Below are positions 36,920 through 48,900 of a DNA stretch of 64,000 bases, in pieces. The stretch's first letter is position 1. The number at the start of each line of letters is the position of its first letter. The stretch is from assembly GCA_021464245.1 (NCBI GenBank), contig JADCRB010000011.1:234870-298869 (forward strand), given 5' to 3'. The position numbers were made by a program, and so were the translations under genes. Source of the stretch: Carallia brachiata (lineage: Eukaryota > Streptophyta > Magnoliopsida > Malpighiales > Rhizophoraceae). The notes beneath the pieces are model-generated. The model searched no databases. It was not told the DNA's origin and was given only the letters and a program-made list of their open reading frames with translations.

Positions 36920-39900
36920 TCACATTCGTGGCTTCTTTGCAATTTGCACGTCGTCATCATAATGACCGCCATCATTCATTTCCTTGTCCATTTTCTTTCT
37001 GGCTAGTATCTTGTTGATCTGGTGCAACTCATTATTGAGCTTCTGGTCCTTGTTTTGCTTCCGCGTCTTCCTGCCATCTTGCATCTTCACGCCAAATTGG
37101 TATGCAGCCTTTGGCATTGCTTCCTTCTGCTCGTTATATTTTGCCCATTCCTCTTCTGTCTCGAAGTCCCAACGATGAAGACGACCTTTTGCCTGTTGAC
37201 ACGTGATTCATTTAATCAGCACCAATTCTAAATTCCAGCACAAGGGCATAAAAAATAGCCAACTTCACACAGCGCAAGTCAGTTTTCACATTACAAACAT
37301 CTTATATCAAAGGTTCAATAAGAGTTGGATAAGCATAACATAAATAGGTTCCTGTGTTCATAACGATAACTAAATTGCATGTCATTATAAAGAAGAAACT
37401 TATTAGCCGATTAAAAGCATCAGGCATGCTCCCCACTCAATTAGCACAACCAAGGATATTTACTTTCCCACCAAGATAATTCACTTACACGTCCACCCAT
37501 GTCCATTTTTGACAGGTCATCTTCATCATCGCTGGCCACTATCTCACGATTATACTCTTGATACCCAGGATAGCATTCGGAGTAACTTTCTGAGATAAAG
37601 TTTGGATCCTTCTCTCGGGCATCCCTTTCCCAGTTGTTGAAGCCTCTGATCATCCCGCTTGAACACGGAACCTAAACCCCTATCCTTCTCTTCTTGAGTC
37701 ATAAAGCGTGGATCCTGTGGAACATTTGCCCCTGCTTGCATGTCATAAACTTGCACTGGTTGCTGGATATACTGTTCAGGATAAGCCAATTGCTCAGCAT
37801 ACTGGTACTCTTGCCACTCTCCCTGGTAGCTACCAGCTAATGCTTGTGCTTGCATGACATCATATCCATTCTGAATTCACAAACGATAGAGATTACTAAA
37901 AAATCCATTGAAAAGAGAGGCAATAGAAAACTTAATGGTAAGCAACAATGTAAGGCCAACTATAAATTGAAAGGTTAGTATCAAGGGTCAGAATTCAAAA
38001 ACTCAGAAACCAGTTGCAAAATTTCTATCTGTTTATTTTTCTATGTCACCATGTAAATCTACTTACCAAGTCCTGCCATTGCTGAGGATGGCCAGATGGT
38101 TCGACTGGGCCATAAGCAGGTCCGCTGAAATAAGAAACTTTTTCCCTGTTTCGAGGAGACTCTTCCATGTCCTCTGATATTGGGCTTTGACTCATGTCCT
38201 TTCCAGGAACAGCGTAATCAACACCATCTCCAACAAATATATCATCCTCTTCTGCTCTAGCAACAGCTGAAACCTGATTTTCTCGAGGATCAGGCTGATA
38301 TTTCTTGGGAGGTGGTGGGGGTGGTGGCAGAATCTCTCTTTCAGTCTTGCTAGAAGAGAAAATGCCATTTGGTTTTGATGGCTTATCCTCTTCATCATAC
38401 CCATTGGCAACAGCAGATATCTTTCCTGCATGGTAAAATAAAGAAAGGGAAACAGCTTTGAGACCCTAATTAAATATGACTATAAAAATTGACCAATGCA
38501 CAGAAGAAGGATGCAAATAAATGCCCAAATTGATACAGATTACACATTGCAACTTCTTCCCATTATGAAAAACTATGGGATAGTCAGATCACCTTAGGCA
38601 AATAATTCTAATCACAGGGACTTGAATAACTTTAGCCTAATGTTAATGTTGAGACTTGAGACTAAGAGGTCCCAATGTTCAAGTGCCATCCTTCATCTAT
38701 CAAAAGAATAATTCTAATGACACAAGAACTTTGCTCATGACATGTGTGAATGGAAACTAAGAACCTGAATTACAATCAAAACAGATTTTCAGGGCAGTCG
38801 TGCAATAAAGATCATAATGCAGGAGTGTTTTTCCATTATGACACTTGGAATGTTATTTCACACACAGAGAATTATGCAGCGAATCATTATGCTTCTTTCA
38901 GGTTCACAGGATTAAATAGGACTCTACCTTTTGCATCTTTCTCCTTCTTTTTCTTCTTAAGGACCTTCCCAGAGGATCCAAGGCGAAGATATGACATAAT
39001 TTTAGCAATTCGATCCAACACAGATCCATCGACACTGACGGTGACCATTTCCTACACAATCCAAAATAAGTATATCACCCAACGTTTTCAGCAAGAGGTT
39101 GTTTCAATACAGTGAAAAAGTACAAACCTCTGGCACGGGACAATCAGCTTTACTTCTGTGTAATGTAGTAGGAATATCATGAGAATATCCGCCCTCCTAG
39201 GGAAACAAGGGACAATAATCAAGGATATCCGACTTACAAGCAATGGCACAATCAATGTCAACGGTAGATCAAATGGACGCATCTATGCAACACTACCTAT
39301 AATGATCGGATTTTTTAGTCACATATGGTTGGATAGTGCGATGTGGAGAAGACTCAAAATTGCGTATTCTGCATACAATCATTCCTACAATAGCTCCTGG
39401 CATTCCTACACTAGCTCCTGGCTAATCCAAGGCTAACCTAGCCCCACCATCTGAAACTGCACAAATTATCTTGTTCACACTACAACTTAATATCCCAGTG
39501 AAATGGCTGCCATTATTATTTTGGTCTTTCAAGATCTCTCACGATAATGAGGGCTGTCAGCAAGCAGGAGTAATACAGAAAAAACCAATCCAAGGTAAAT
39601 TTTAAGAGCTCAACATTTGCCATTTCCCTCAAAGTTAACTTGATATAGATTTCATTACGTGAAGGCACGAGAAAAAGTTAATTTTTTGAATAACTACAGT
39701 CAAATACACTTGGAAAGTGCGCACTAAAGCTAAGGTCCTGAAGGTCAACAAAAATATTGATTTAGTACAACAGATGCAACAATGTTTGGTAATTAGAATC
39801 TAGAAAGGCCTCACCATGTTGAAAATAAATGCCATTCGACCAGGAAGAAACATCTCATTTGTCTTCACGGTGGTTTGAGGCTTGACCATCCATTGATAAA

Positions 39901-41184
39901 CGGACTGAAAAGGGAAACAAGACATTGATGAACAACTTCAGCAAAACTTGAAATCAACTTCAACTGATTCAATATCCTTCAGAAGATATTTATTTTAGAA
40001 TCCCGGATATTTTTCAAAAACTTGACACACCTTTGCAGTTGCTGTGCGAAATGACAATTGTTGGTCTTCCTTAGGTGCTCTGTTAAATCATAGAAGGCAA
40101 AAGTCATAGCAAAAATGTAAAACCATAAGATTACTAGCCAAAGAATTTAACACAAAGTGTTTTAAGGAAATGCAGGAAATTGGAAAAGAATTTGCATCCA
40201 GGCACTACCATAAATAAGATTACAAAGCTGAAAGTTTCAAAACCTAGCAGATTAGCACATTTCAAATTGTTTCCCTCTAGTCGGGCACCAATAAGTGCCG
40301 AGCATGAAATGATATGGACAGAAACTCATTTGGATGTCTTTCATTGCCTAAAGCAATCTACCTAGAAGGTCACCTAGCATCACAGTGATCGCAGAACACA
40401 ATGGCTGGTAATCTCCTACGCACTATTTTCATTTATTTGACAAATATGAGCTCAAAAATGTCACATTCCTCGTGATTTCTGCTGAATATCTATTCATTAG
40501 CACTCACACTCTTTCACTCAATTAAAGCTCTCACTACTCACGAAATCGCGAAACAACACGAACGAATGGCAGAAAATTAGATAAAAGAAATTTAAATACC
40601 CCGTCTTCCCATCATTATCATCCGTAGAATCTGGCTTCTTATCAATTTCACTTCTTACTTTGTTAAGCAATGCATAATCCAGCCCTTTCACCAAGTGGGT
40701 ATGTTCAACGTCACCTGAACACCAGTTTTCGGCCCATCACTCAAACCGGAAGCCGGAATTTAAAATATAATAATAATAATAACAATAAACCGGCCCTTTG
40801 TTAACTGATAATAGCAAGCAATTAAGGTCTTACGGAACACGGACCTCCAAGGTACTTGCTCTTCTCGATGGAAATCTTGTGAGCGTCGGAGGAGTGGAGA
40901 TCGACGGTGCCCGGCGGAGCAACCGCGTGAAAGGACCCCAATTCCGTCGTGGGCTCATAATCCGGATTTTGATCCTCTCTTCGCTCCTTCGCACGATCCC
41001 TATATTTCGGTGGCTCCGGCTCCTCTGGTTTTTCCTCTCTGCACAATTTCCATTCATCATAAATCCCTAAAAAACAAAATAAATGACCAAAAAAAAGCCG
41101 ACGATCAGAAATTTAAGGCAACAAGCTTTGCGACATACTTGCGACGAGCGATTTTTTCCTTGTAAAACGTTTCGAGGAGGTCAT
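36920..41184 (-). CDS. SMU2: SMU2/RED-type spliceosomal protein, 10 exons, two frameshifts
   Basis: Exons: 41184-41139, 41038-40845, 40714-40600, 40079-40031, 39904-39815, 39196-39128, 39051-38928, 38425-38067, 37870-37489, 37192-36920. The protein matches plant SMU2 throughout: PPKYRDRAKERREDQNPDYEP, ELGSFHAVAPPGTVDLHSSD, KSKYLGGDVEHTHLVKGLDY, IPTTLHRSKADCPVPEEMVT, DRIAKIMSYLRLGSSGK, a proline run, FVGDGVDYAVPGKDMSQSP, FISESYSECYPGYQEYN, and the tail KQNKDQKLNNELHQINKIL. SMU2 (RED) partners SMU1 in the nucleus and influences splice-site choice. Exon 1 is 46 nt where 47 keeps phase: the Met frame gives MTSSK but the next frame gives YKEKIARRK. Exon 9 is 382 nt where 384 keeps phase: a 2-nt loss near 37630 between DDQRLQQL and DAREKDPNF. 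All other exons are in phase with good splice sites. It is either a recent pseudogene or carries two assembly errors. Confidence 0.9.
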
Positions 41185-43207
41185 TGCCGAAATTTGGTGG
41201 ATAAATTAGGTATTTCCGAACTGAAACTGGAATGAAATTGGAATTGTTGCACGCTGGGAGATAATTCTGATTAGGGTTTATCCTGATTTGGGAATGGATG
41301 GGAATGATGTGATTTTACAGCATTACCCCTCATTCCCAGAATGTCAGGATTGAAGCCATTCAATGATGATGAGGTGCATTATAACCTTTCCAGTTTTTGT
41401 CTGCACCCATTAATTAATAAATAAATAGTTTAATTATTTTAGAGGTTTTTCTTTTTTTTTGGCTCTGCAAGGGGAATATATCTATTCGCTCATTAGCCAA
41501 GCATTAAATTAAAATTATTAATTTTAGAGCCTGAAATAACACTGTGGGTCTGCGACTAAAGTCAAACTATTTCTTGTCCCATTTTCATGTTGGTGTTAGT
41601 GAGCTTTATAGTTTCTGTCATTCTTGGCTTCAGCTAATCTAAGCTCTCTTACTTTTTTGGGTAATTGATTTGGATTGATACTTAAAATTTGATACTTTTC
41701 AGTCTTAAAAAACGTATCGAGCATTAACTCAGTCACCCCACTTCTTTCCTGTTTTTTTTTTTTTTTCTCTTTCAACTCTCCAGTGGTATGTGTTGAAGAT
41801 TTGGTCAAATCTTCTTTTTGTTCTTCGACCCTCGTTTTGCTTCTTTTTACTCTCTGCATCTTCATTTCAACATTTTGCTGATTGCGCGTATATTTTCTGT
41901 TCGATCAATCCATTAAAAAGTTGTAACAATCTTGTCTTTTTGTTTTTTTTTTGGAATACAAGATAGCTTATGTTAGCATATGTTTTTGTTTTAGAGTCAC
42001 TCATCTTTTGCAAGTTGACTTGAGGCCCTTGTTTGTCCTCGTTGGAGTTGATGGTGGATGAGATAGACAACATGTGGGTCTTGTGGCTTCTTTAGCTTCA
42101 CTCACGGGTTATCGGAGATATGGCAGAAATGGGTTCGTGTTTTCTTTCTTTTCGGCCTGAGTATCTTCCCTTTTTTTGCTCCTTTTGTGTTAAGAGAGCT
42201 AGAAAGGAGTTTAATTGGTTTTTGATTCGAAGATGGCAATCTTTTTGATAAAGATGACCAATTAACATCACCACTATTTCTCTACTGACGTTGATTCACT
42301 GTCTTTTAAGATTTTTTTCAATCAGATAAACGAGTTTATGGTTTCTTCTCTAATTGTGTATGTCTTGTTTTTGGTTGTGGATGCATTTAGATGAACTGGG
42401 TTCTTGATGGTGATATAAACGAGTTTGACCTAGGGGTTTAAGGGGGTTCGCTTCCCTTTGTTCAAAAAGGATGTTGACTTGTCAGCATATTCGCAGAGGT
42501 CAAAATTTGACCGGAAATTTCTGTTTTTGGTCCATAAATTTTTACCATGATGTTGAGCATTGCATTCAGGACTTGATGAAAATGCTAAAAACTCAAAATT
42601 TTTCCTTTCTTTGTTTCTCAGTATCTGCAATTCTTGGCAGATTCAAGTCCCTTTTTCGTTTTTTCAAGAGGGGGATAGAGGAAAGGAGGAACCTTCTTCA
42701 GTAGGCTCCAAATCCTTTGATCAAACTAAAGATAATTGGAGAGGGCTATTGGTACCCTGGATGTGAACTGCCGCATTACATTATATAATGGTCCAATTTG
42801 TTACCATACATCTTAATGAATATCTGCCATTCTTGGTGTTTTCACCCATTAAAATAAGCCGAAGATTTAATAAGTTGTTATGGTTTGACAGATTGTACAT
42901 TGGCATTTTCTTCTAAACTCTGGGCTACAAAACCAATGGGATTAGAAAATGGATATCATTGTTTGATCCTCTTGCACATATCGCTTTAATTATTTGATCT
43001 TCACAGAAGTACATAAGAAGCTGCGATGCTGTCATACATTTTTGTAAGTTTCTATCACCCTGATTGGTTTTGCAGTGAGCATTTGAAAGAGCCAATACAT
43101 TTATACCGTTTTGAATAAGCTCTCAGGACATCGTTACCTTGAAGGAATCGCCCATTGGATCTATATAAGGAGATTGTAGAACTGCTGGCTTATCTGCTCT
43201 TCTCGCA
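41185..43207. other. Divergent intergenic region between SMU2 and the GDSL lipase
   Basis: This is the shared upstream region of SMU2 (minus) and the GDSL lipase (plus). It contains T-rich tracts and a T run near 41752-41767. Short ORFs on both strands (for example 41596-41865 minus and 42471-42704 plus) have ordinary composition but no motif I recognise. TATATAAGG at about 43162-43170, some 40 bases before the GDSL start codon, is a plausible TATA box for that gene. Confidence 0.5.
43162..43170 (+). promoter_or_regulatory. Candidate TATA box of the GDSL lipase gene
   Basis: The sequence CTATATAAGGAG lies about 40 bases upstream of the ATG at 43208, a reasonable position for a TATA box if the leader is very short. 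It is the only close consensus match. There is no transcript evidence here. Confidence 0.35.
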
Positions 43208-45921
43208 ATGGCAGGGTTCAGTTCTCATCTGATCTACTTCGGTATCTTTTTTTCACTGTTGGTGGGTTCAAGGGTGACTGGAAGCCTCCAAGAGAAGACC
43301 AGTGCTTTGTTCGTTTTTGGTGACTCCAGTGTTGATTCTGGCAACAATAATCACATCAGCACCATTCCTGAAAATCAAGCAAACTGCAAGCCATACGGCC
43401 AGAATGGCTTCTTTGACGGACCAACGGGACGCTTTTCTGATGGCCGCATGTTAGTTGACTTTATCGGTACAGTCCACACACTTCCTCTTTTGTAAGTCAT
43501 TGTGGATAGAAAAGATGTGAAGCAGCATTGCATTTGGATTGCGAACTGTACTAGTGAGTTTGTCCTTGTTTTTGTGTGCCGCCTGCAACTGACCAAGTTA
43601 CTCTGCAAAATGCAGCTGAATATGCCAAATTACCATTGATTCCACCTTTTCTACAATCAACTGTGGATTATGAAAAGGGAGTTAACTTTGCGTCCGCTGG
43701 AGCAGGCATTCTTCCAGAGACCAATCAAGGGAACCAAGGGTTGGTAAGGAATCTGTTAAGATGCTAGCGAGATACTCTAGTCGGTTTATTTTGATTCGTT
43801 GATTACATAGGCATAAATCATATTCGCAAACTAGTCTCTTAACTTATTTTAGTTGATTGTAGTCTCACAACTTATTTTGAATGCTGTAAGTAGGTGATTG
43901 ATCTTCAGACTCAGTTAAAGAACTTTGAAAAGGTGGAAAAATCCTTGACAGAAAGGCTTGGAGAAGCCAAAACGAAGGAACTTATAACTGAAGCAGTTTA
44001 TTTCATCAGTATGGGAAGCAATGATTACATGGGCGGTTATATAGGGAATCCAAAAATGCAAGAATCTTATACCCCAGAAGAATATGTTGGGATGGTTGTT
44101 GGAAATTTAACACAAGCACTTCAGGTAAGCCTTTCAGATCATAGTTCACTTGGGTTACGTTTAGTACACAGATTGGACAGTGCGGTATACGATTACTAGC
44201 TTATATTATATTTGGATGTTATCAAATAATATATAATAGTTATCTTATTTAATATTTGGATGATATGAGATAGAATAGTATAATATATCAAAATTATTTT
44301 TTTACTCTTAGAAATAATTGATTTATATTTACTATTAATTTTAATCTTTTTATTACAAATAATTAAAATTAAGTAATAAAATTAATATTTATTTTACATG
44401 TTATTATACATTATACTGTTTATAATTTTTCAATTTTGTATAAAAAAATAATTTTTAAAATTAATTATTAATTTTATTCATACAAATAAATTTTAAAATA
44501 TAAAAAAGATTAATATTTTTTTAAATTTTTTGAAGAAAAATTAAATAAATTTTAAGAGATAAATTTTTAAATTTATATGAAAAAAAAAGAAAGAATGAGC
44601 ACGAGAGAGAGAGAGTGAGGAGAGAGAAAGGAAGGGAGGAAGGAGGAGGGAGGGGAGAGAAAGGGAAGAGAGAGAGATGAGGAGTGAGAGAGAAAGAAGA
44701 GGGAGGAGAGAGAAGGGAAGAGAGAGAGACAAGGATTGAGAGAGAGAAGAGGGAGAAGAGAGAAAGGAAAGAGAGAGAGAGAGACGAGGAGTGAGAGAGA
44801 GAAGAGGGAGGAGAGAGAAAGGAAAGAGGAAGGAGAGAGAAAGGAAAGAGAGAGAGAAAAGGAGTGAGAGAGAGAAGGGAAGAGAGAGAATATGAGAGAG
44901 AAATGAATTTTTTAAATTTTATATTAATTTTTTAAAAAATATTTAAAATTTATTTTAATTAAGAGAATATTTTAATAAATATATAATTTATTAACACTAA
45001 TCTATGATTTGAGATAGTACTATCCCATATTCATAGGATAGTAAGCTCACACTAATTTATCTTATACCTATCTTATTAACCAACTAAACATGGATTAAAG
45101 TAGGATAATTGGCTACTAGTCTATCCTATCCTATCTTATCTCATGAAACAAACACACCATTGAAGAATAATGTACTTCTTGATAATAGAGTTGTACCAAT
45201 TAGTGTCTTTTTATTCATCCTCTTTCATGCAGGTTTTGTACAACAAAGGAGCTAGAAAATTTGGGTTTCTAAGCTTGAGTCCTTTAGGCTGTCTACCAGG
45301 CCTAAGAGCAGCGAACCCCAAAGCCAGTGAAGATGGTTGCTTTGAAGCGGCTTCCGTCCTTGCTCAGGCTCACAACAATGCTTTGAAAGTAGTTCTCACA
45401 AGGCTGGAGCACATGCTTAAAGGTTTCAAGTATTCAAACCCCAATTTCTATGATTGGCTATATGACAGAATAATTGATCCCTCGAAGTATGGTATGTATT
45501 ATGAACTTTTATATAAGTAGAAGCCTTCAAGATCCATTCAACAAGCATCAGCTGTCACTGCAATTTAAAGTGACAGAGCTTGAGGATATTCACAGCCTGA
45601 CCAATAATCCCTGAAATATTTAATTTTGCAGGTTTCAAAGATGGAGTGAATGCTTGTTGTGGAACCGGGCCATATGGAGGTATCTTCACCTGCGGAGGCA
45701 CGAAGAAGATAACTGAATTCAAACTATGTGAAAATGCCAACAATCACGTTTGGTGGGACTCATTCCATCCTACAGAAAGGTTACATGAGCAATTTGCAAA
45801 GGCTCTATGGAATGGACCCCGATCCACTGTGGGGCAATCCAATCTAGAAGATTTCTTCTTCAACCCGGAAAAGCTCACTATTGCTGTAGTGGATGCCCCT
45901 GAAGGAGAGCATTTCCAGTAA
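43208..45921 (+). CDS. GDSL esterase/lipase (GLIP group), intact, 5 exons
   Basis: Exons: 43208-43466, 43616-43743, 43894-44124, 45233-45491, 45632-45921. They total 1167 nt in phase, giving 388 residues. An N-terminal signal peptide (YFGIFFSLLVGSRVTGS) predicts secretion. The SGNH hydrolase blocks are present: block I FVFGDSSVDSGNNNH (nucleophile Ser), block II around GVNFASAGAG, block III SMGSNDYMGG, and block V WWDSFHPTE (Asp-x-x-His). Family motifs such as GFLSLSPLGCLPGLRA, KYGFKDGVNACCGTGPYGG and HEQFAKALWNGP place it with Arabidopsis GLIP1-5, secreted lipases linked to defence signalling. Intron 3 (44125-45232) is over 1 kb because it holds an AT- and GA-rich insertion; the other introns are 140-150 bases. 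I see no frame lesion. The exact substrate cannot be told from sequence. Confidence 0.95.
44150..45165. mobile_element. Non-autonomous transposon-like insertion in GDSL intron 3
   Basis: The left end (about 44150-44580) is AT-rich and is closely the reverse complement of 48780-49150. The right end holds repeated TATCCTATCCTATCTTATCTCATG and ACAAACACACC near 45120-45160. Left and right outer ends show only a loose inverted match (a GTTT...GAT..GA pattern). The centre is a purine GA tract. It has no coding capacity. I infer a non-autonomous DNA transposon or MITE-like element; the exact boundaries and target-site duplication are not resolved. Confidence 0.5.
44590..44903. repeat. GA-rich purine minisatellite
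   Basis: About 310 bases of almost pure purine on the plus strand, built from imperfect repeats of GAGAGAGA, GGGAGGAGAGAGAA and AGGAGTGAGAGAGA units. It sits in the middle of the insertion in GDSL intron 3. Such polypurine tracts can form triplex DNA, but no function is shown here. Confidence 0.85.
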
Positions 45922-48900
45922 TGAAATTAAGATTATCCTATATAAGGAAGTCTGGCTTTTTATTCCATCACCCCCAACTTGCTTATATGCGTTTTGGACA
46001 AGATAGCAAGTTGTGTCCATTATTGATGTAAGAATAGGGTCCACGGATTGCCTTTTGTGACACTGATACCATGTTACCATGCTCAATTTCTGTTACATGG
46101 ACGTGTGAATAAAATGTGGGCATCATCTAATTGCCTTAGTTTTTGGTCAGAAAGGAGGCCATAACAATAATCAGGCTGCACTGACAGGTGGCTCGCTTGC
46201 TTAACAGTTAGCTGTTTTAATGTCACCCACATGGATTTGATGGAGAAAAAAAAACATAAAATCCAAGCTATGATTCTCATTTGATGGCGAATGTCTGGTT
46301 CCACCTCCACATGCGCAAACGGAGAAAACTCGGAAAAATTCAGGTAATGGCAAGATCGCAAGTCCTTTGATCATTGACTTCGTCAGCCACCACCCACCGG
46401 TCCCAAATATCTGCAATATTTGCACCAGTAAATATTGTGTGCTGGGCAAAGCAACCAGACTTTGAAAGTTTGATAGCATTCGGATAATTTGTCCTGCACC
46501 TTTTTCGCACTCCAAAGTCGCGTTGGGAGCTATGACTTTTGTTGGGTTTTTTTAGGTATCAGTTCAAATTTATTAATACTTTGATAGTAAATTTTTTTAA
46601 CAAAAAATTTTAAGAAAAAAATATATCATTTTTAATCTATAATAATGATGACCACCATCCTAACATCCTTACAATATATTTTAATAAAAATAAAAAATAA
46701 TTTGTTTATTCAAATTACCAATAATAGAAGGTGATGGTATGTGCTAACATTCTACTGGTCTTCCACATCGACACGCCACATTGTACCGAGTCCCTTGACC
46801 GACCCACATTGTCCTGAGTCAATTAAATAATAGAATGTAATTAGTCGTGTTTTTTTGCTAATAATTTTTTTTTTTAAAGATTCATTCTTTTTGTATGATC
46901 TTATGCTTTTCTCATGTCTTTGTTAATAATCATCTTCTATGGTGCCATTGCAAGCTGTGATGGATTTTACCGTCTGTCTCTGTTTACATCACGCTAAGGC
47001 ATAGAAGTGTTTTCTAAGTGACTAATAAATGCTCTACGATTTACTCACTTTATAGTTTATACTAATGAATTATAATTTAATTGATATTAAAGTTAATTTT
47101 AAATTTAAAAATTTTGAGTTTGAGCCATAATCAAAATAGATTAATTAAAAAACCAATTTATCTAATCCATATATCTAAAATTTTCTAATCACAGGTACGT
47201 TGCAAATGCGAATTTAACTCTTCTCATATGTTACAATTAATTACTTTATTGCAGAGACCCAGTTGCTGTAGCTAAGAGGTCCAAATGATTATGTCAAAAA
47301 ACAAAAGAGGTCTAAATGATGAAATCTGATTAAACAACACGGCCACAAAGAAGCCAAATCTGCCAAAATCGTGGGATGTCTGGGAAATTTTTTTTTTTCT
47401 TTTTCGGAGTGATGTAATTAACGTTAGTCAAAGTGAAAATTTTCCATTTGATTCATGATGGGATAAGTATAACAATAGTTCTACACATTTAAATTTTATA
47501 TAATTTAGTCCTATATATTAAGAACATTTCATTTAAATTTTGAACGTTAACAATTCATTTCAATCGAATCTAATTATTATTAGATCTTTTATTTGATTAT
47601 TATTTATTGATTTGATCATTTAAAAATTATATAATAATAATAATAATATGTATAAAAATCTCTAAAAATTAATTAAAGAAGTTTTATATGTATTTAAATC
47701 GTATTTCACTTTAGACAAAAAAATAAAAGACATTTTCTTTCAAAAAATCCAATCATTGTATTCTTTTATACCCTAATCACCCGAACCAAGCCCTTAGGAA
47801 CCTAAGAATGTGTTTGTTTGATAAGGAAGAATATGATAAAATAGACTAATTATTTATTTTATTTTATTTATAATTAATTAATTAATAATATAAATATAAA
47901 ATAAATTAATATAAATTTATTATCTCATAAATATAAAATAATATTATCTCTTTCATTTTTATACATTAGTCTATTCTATAACATAAGCTGATGTTTTACA
48001 GTTTATGGATTTACTAAAATACCCTCTAAAACCCTATCGCGATTCAATTCATCAGACTTGCCTCCCAGCGGCGGCGGATGGTGGCAGGCAGTGACAAGCT
48101 CCAGCTACGGCAGCAAGAGACCAGGGGAGACCATACGGAGGGTGGTAACGCGCCAGCGATGGATCAAAACCCTAGACGCGGAGGTTCAGCGAAGTAGAAC
48201 GGTGGCGCAGACAAAGAACGGTCGGACGACATCAAGGAGGTCCGATCTAGACAAATCAAGGGCAGAAATCATTAGATCGGACGTTTGAGAACTGTTCCAG
48301 GTCGATCGTTTTGTCAAAGGTGGTTTGCGATGACGAAATAGTGCGGCGGCAGAAAGAGACAGTGGCAACTTCAGGCGGCGATCGCCGTATACGGCGGCAC
48401 TTGCAATGGTCCTGCAAGCAGATAGAACAGATAGGAATCTAAAGGTTTTTGGTGAATTTTCAAAGTTTTTTTTTTTTTTTTTATGATTTTGTTATCAGTG
48501 AACAGATTGGAAACAATAATTGAAAGTCTTTGCTTTTAGTTTTAGATTAACAACAAGTTTTAAATTTTGATCAAGGTTTGTTCTGATAGCAAACACAACA
48601 ACGAAAATAAATCTTAATCGGAAATCCACTCGAGACTTAAAATACGTGGAAATTTGCCTAAAAAATATTACTTGCTATTTTTTTGAAAAAATAATATTAT
48701 TGTATTAGGAATTATACTATTTTTAATAAATATTTTAATTATTATAAAATTTATTTAAGTAATTATTGAAAAAAGAAAAATTTAAAAATCAAAAATTTTT
48801 TAAAAAAATTTTGGAATGTTTTATCTTTTGATTTCTTAAAATTTATTTATATAAATAAATTTAAATTTAAATTATTTAAAATAATTTTTATATAAATTTA

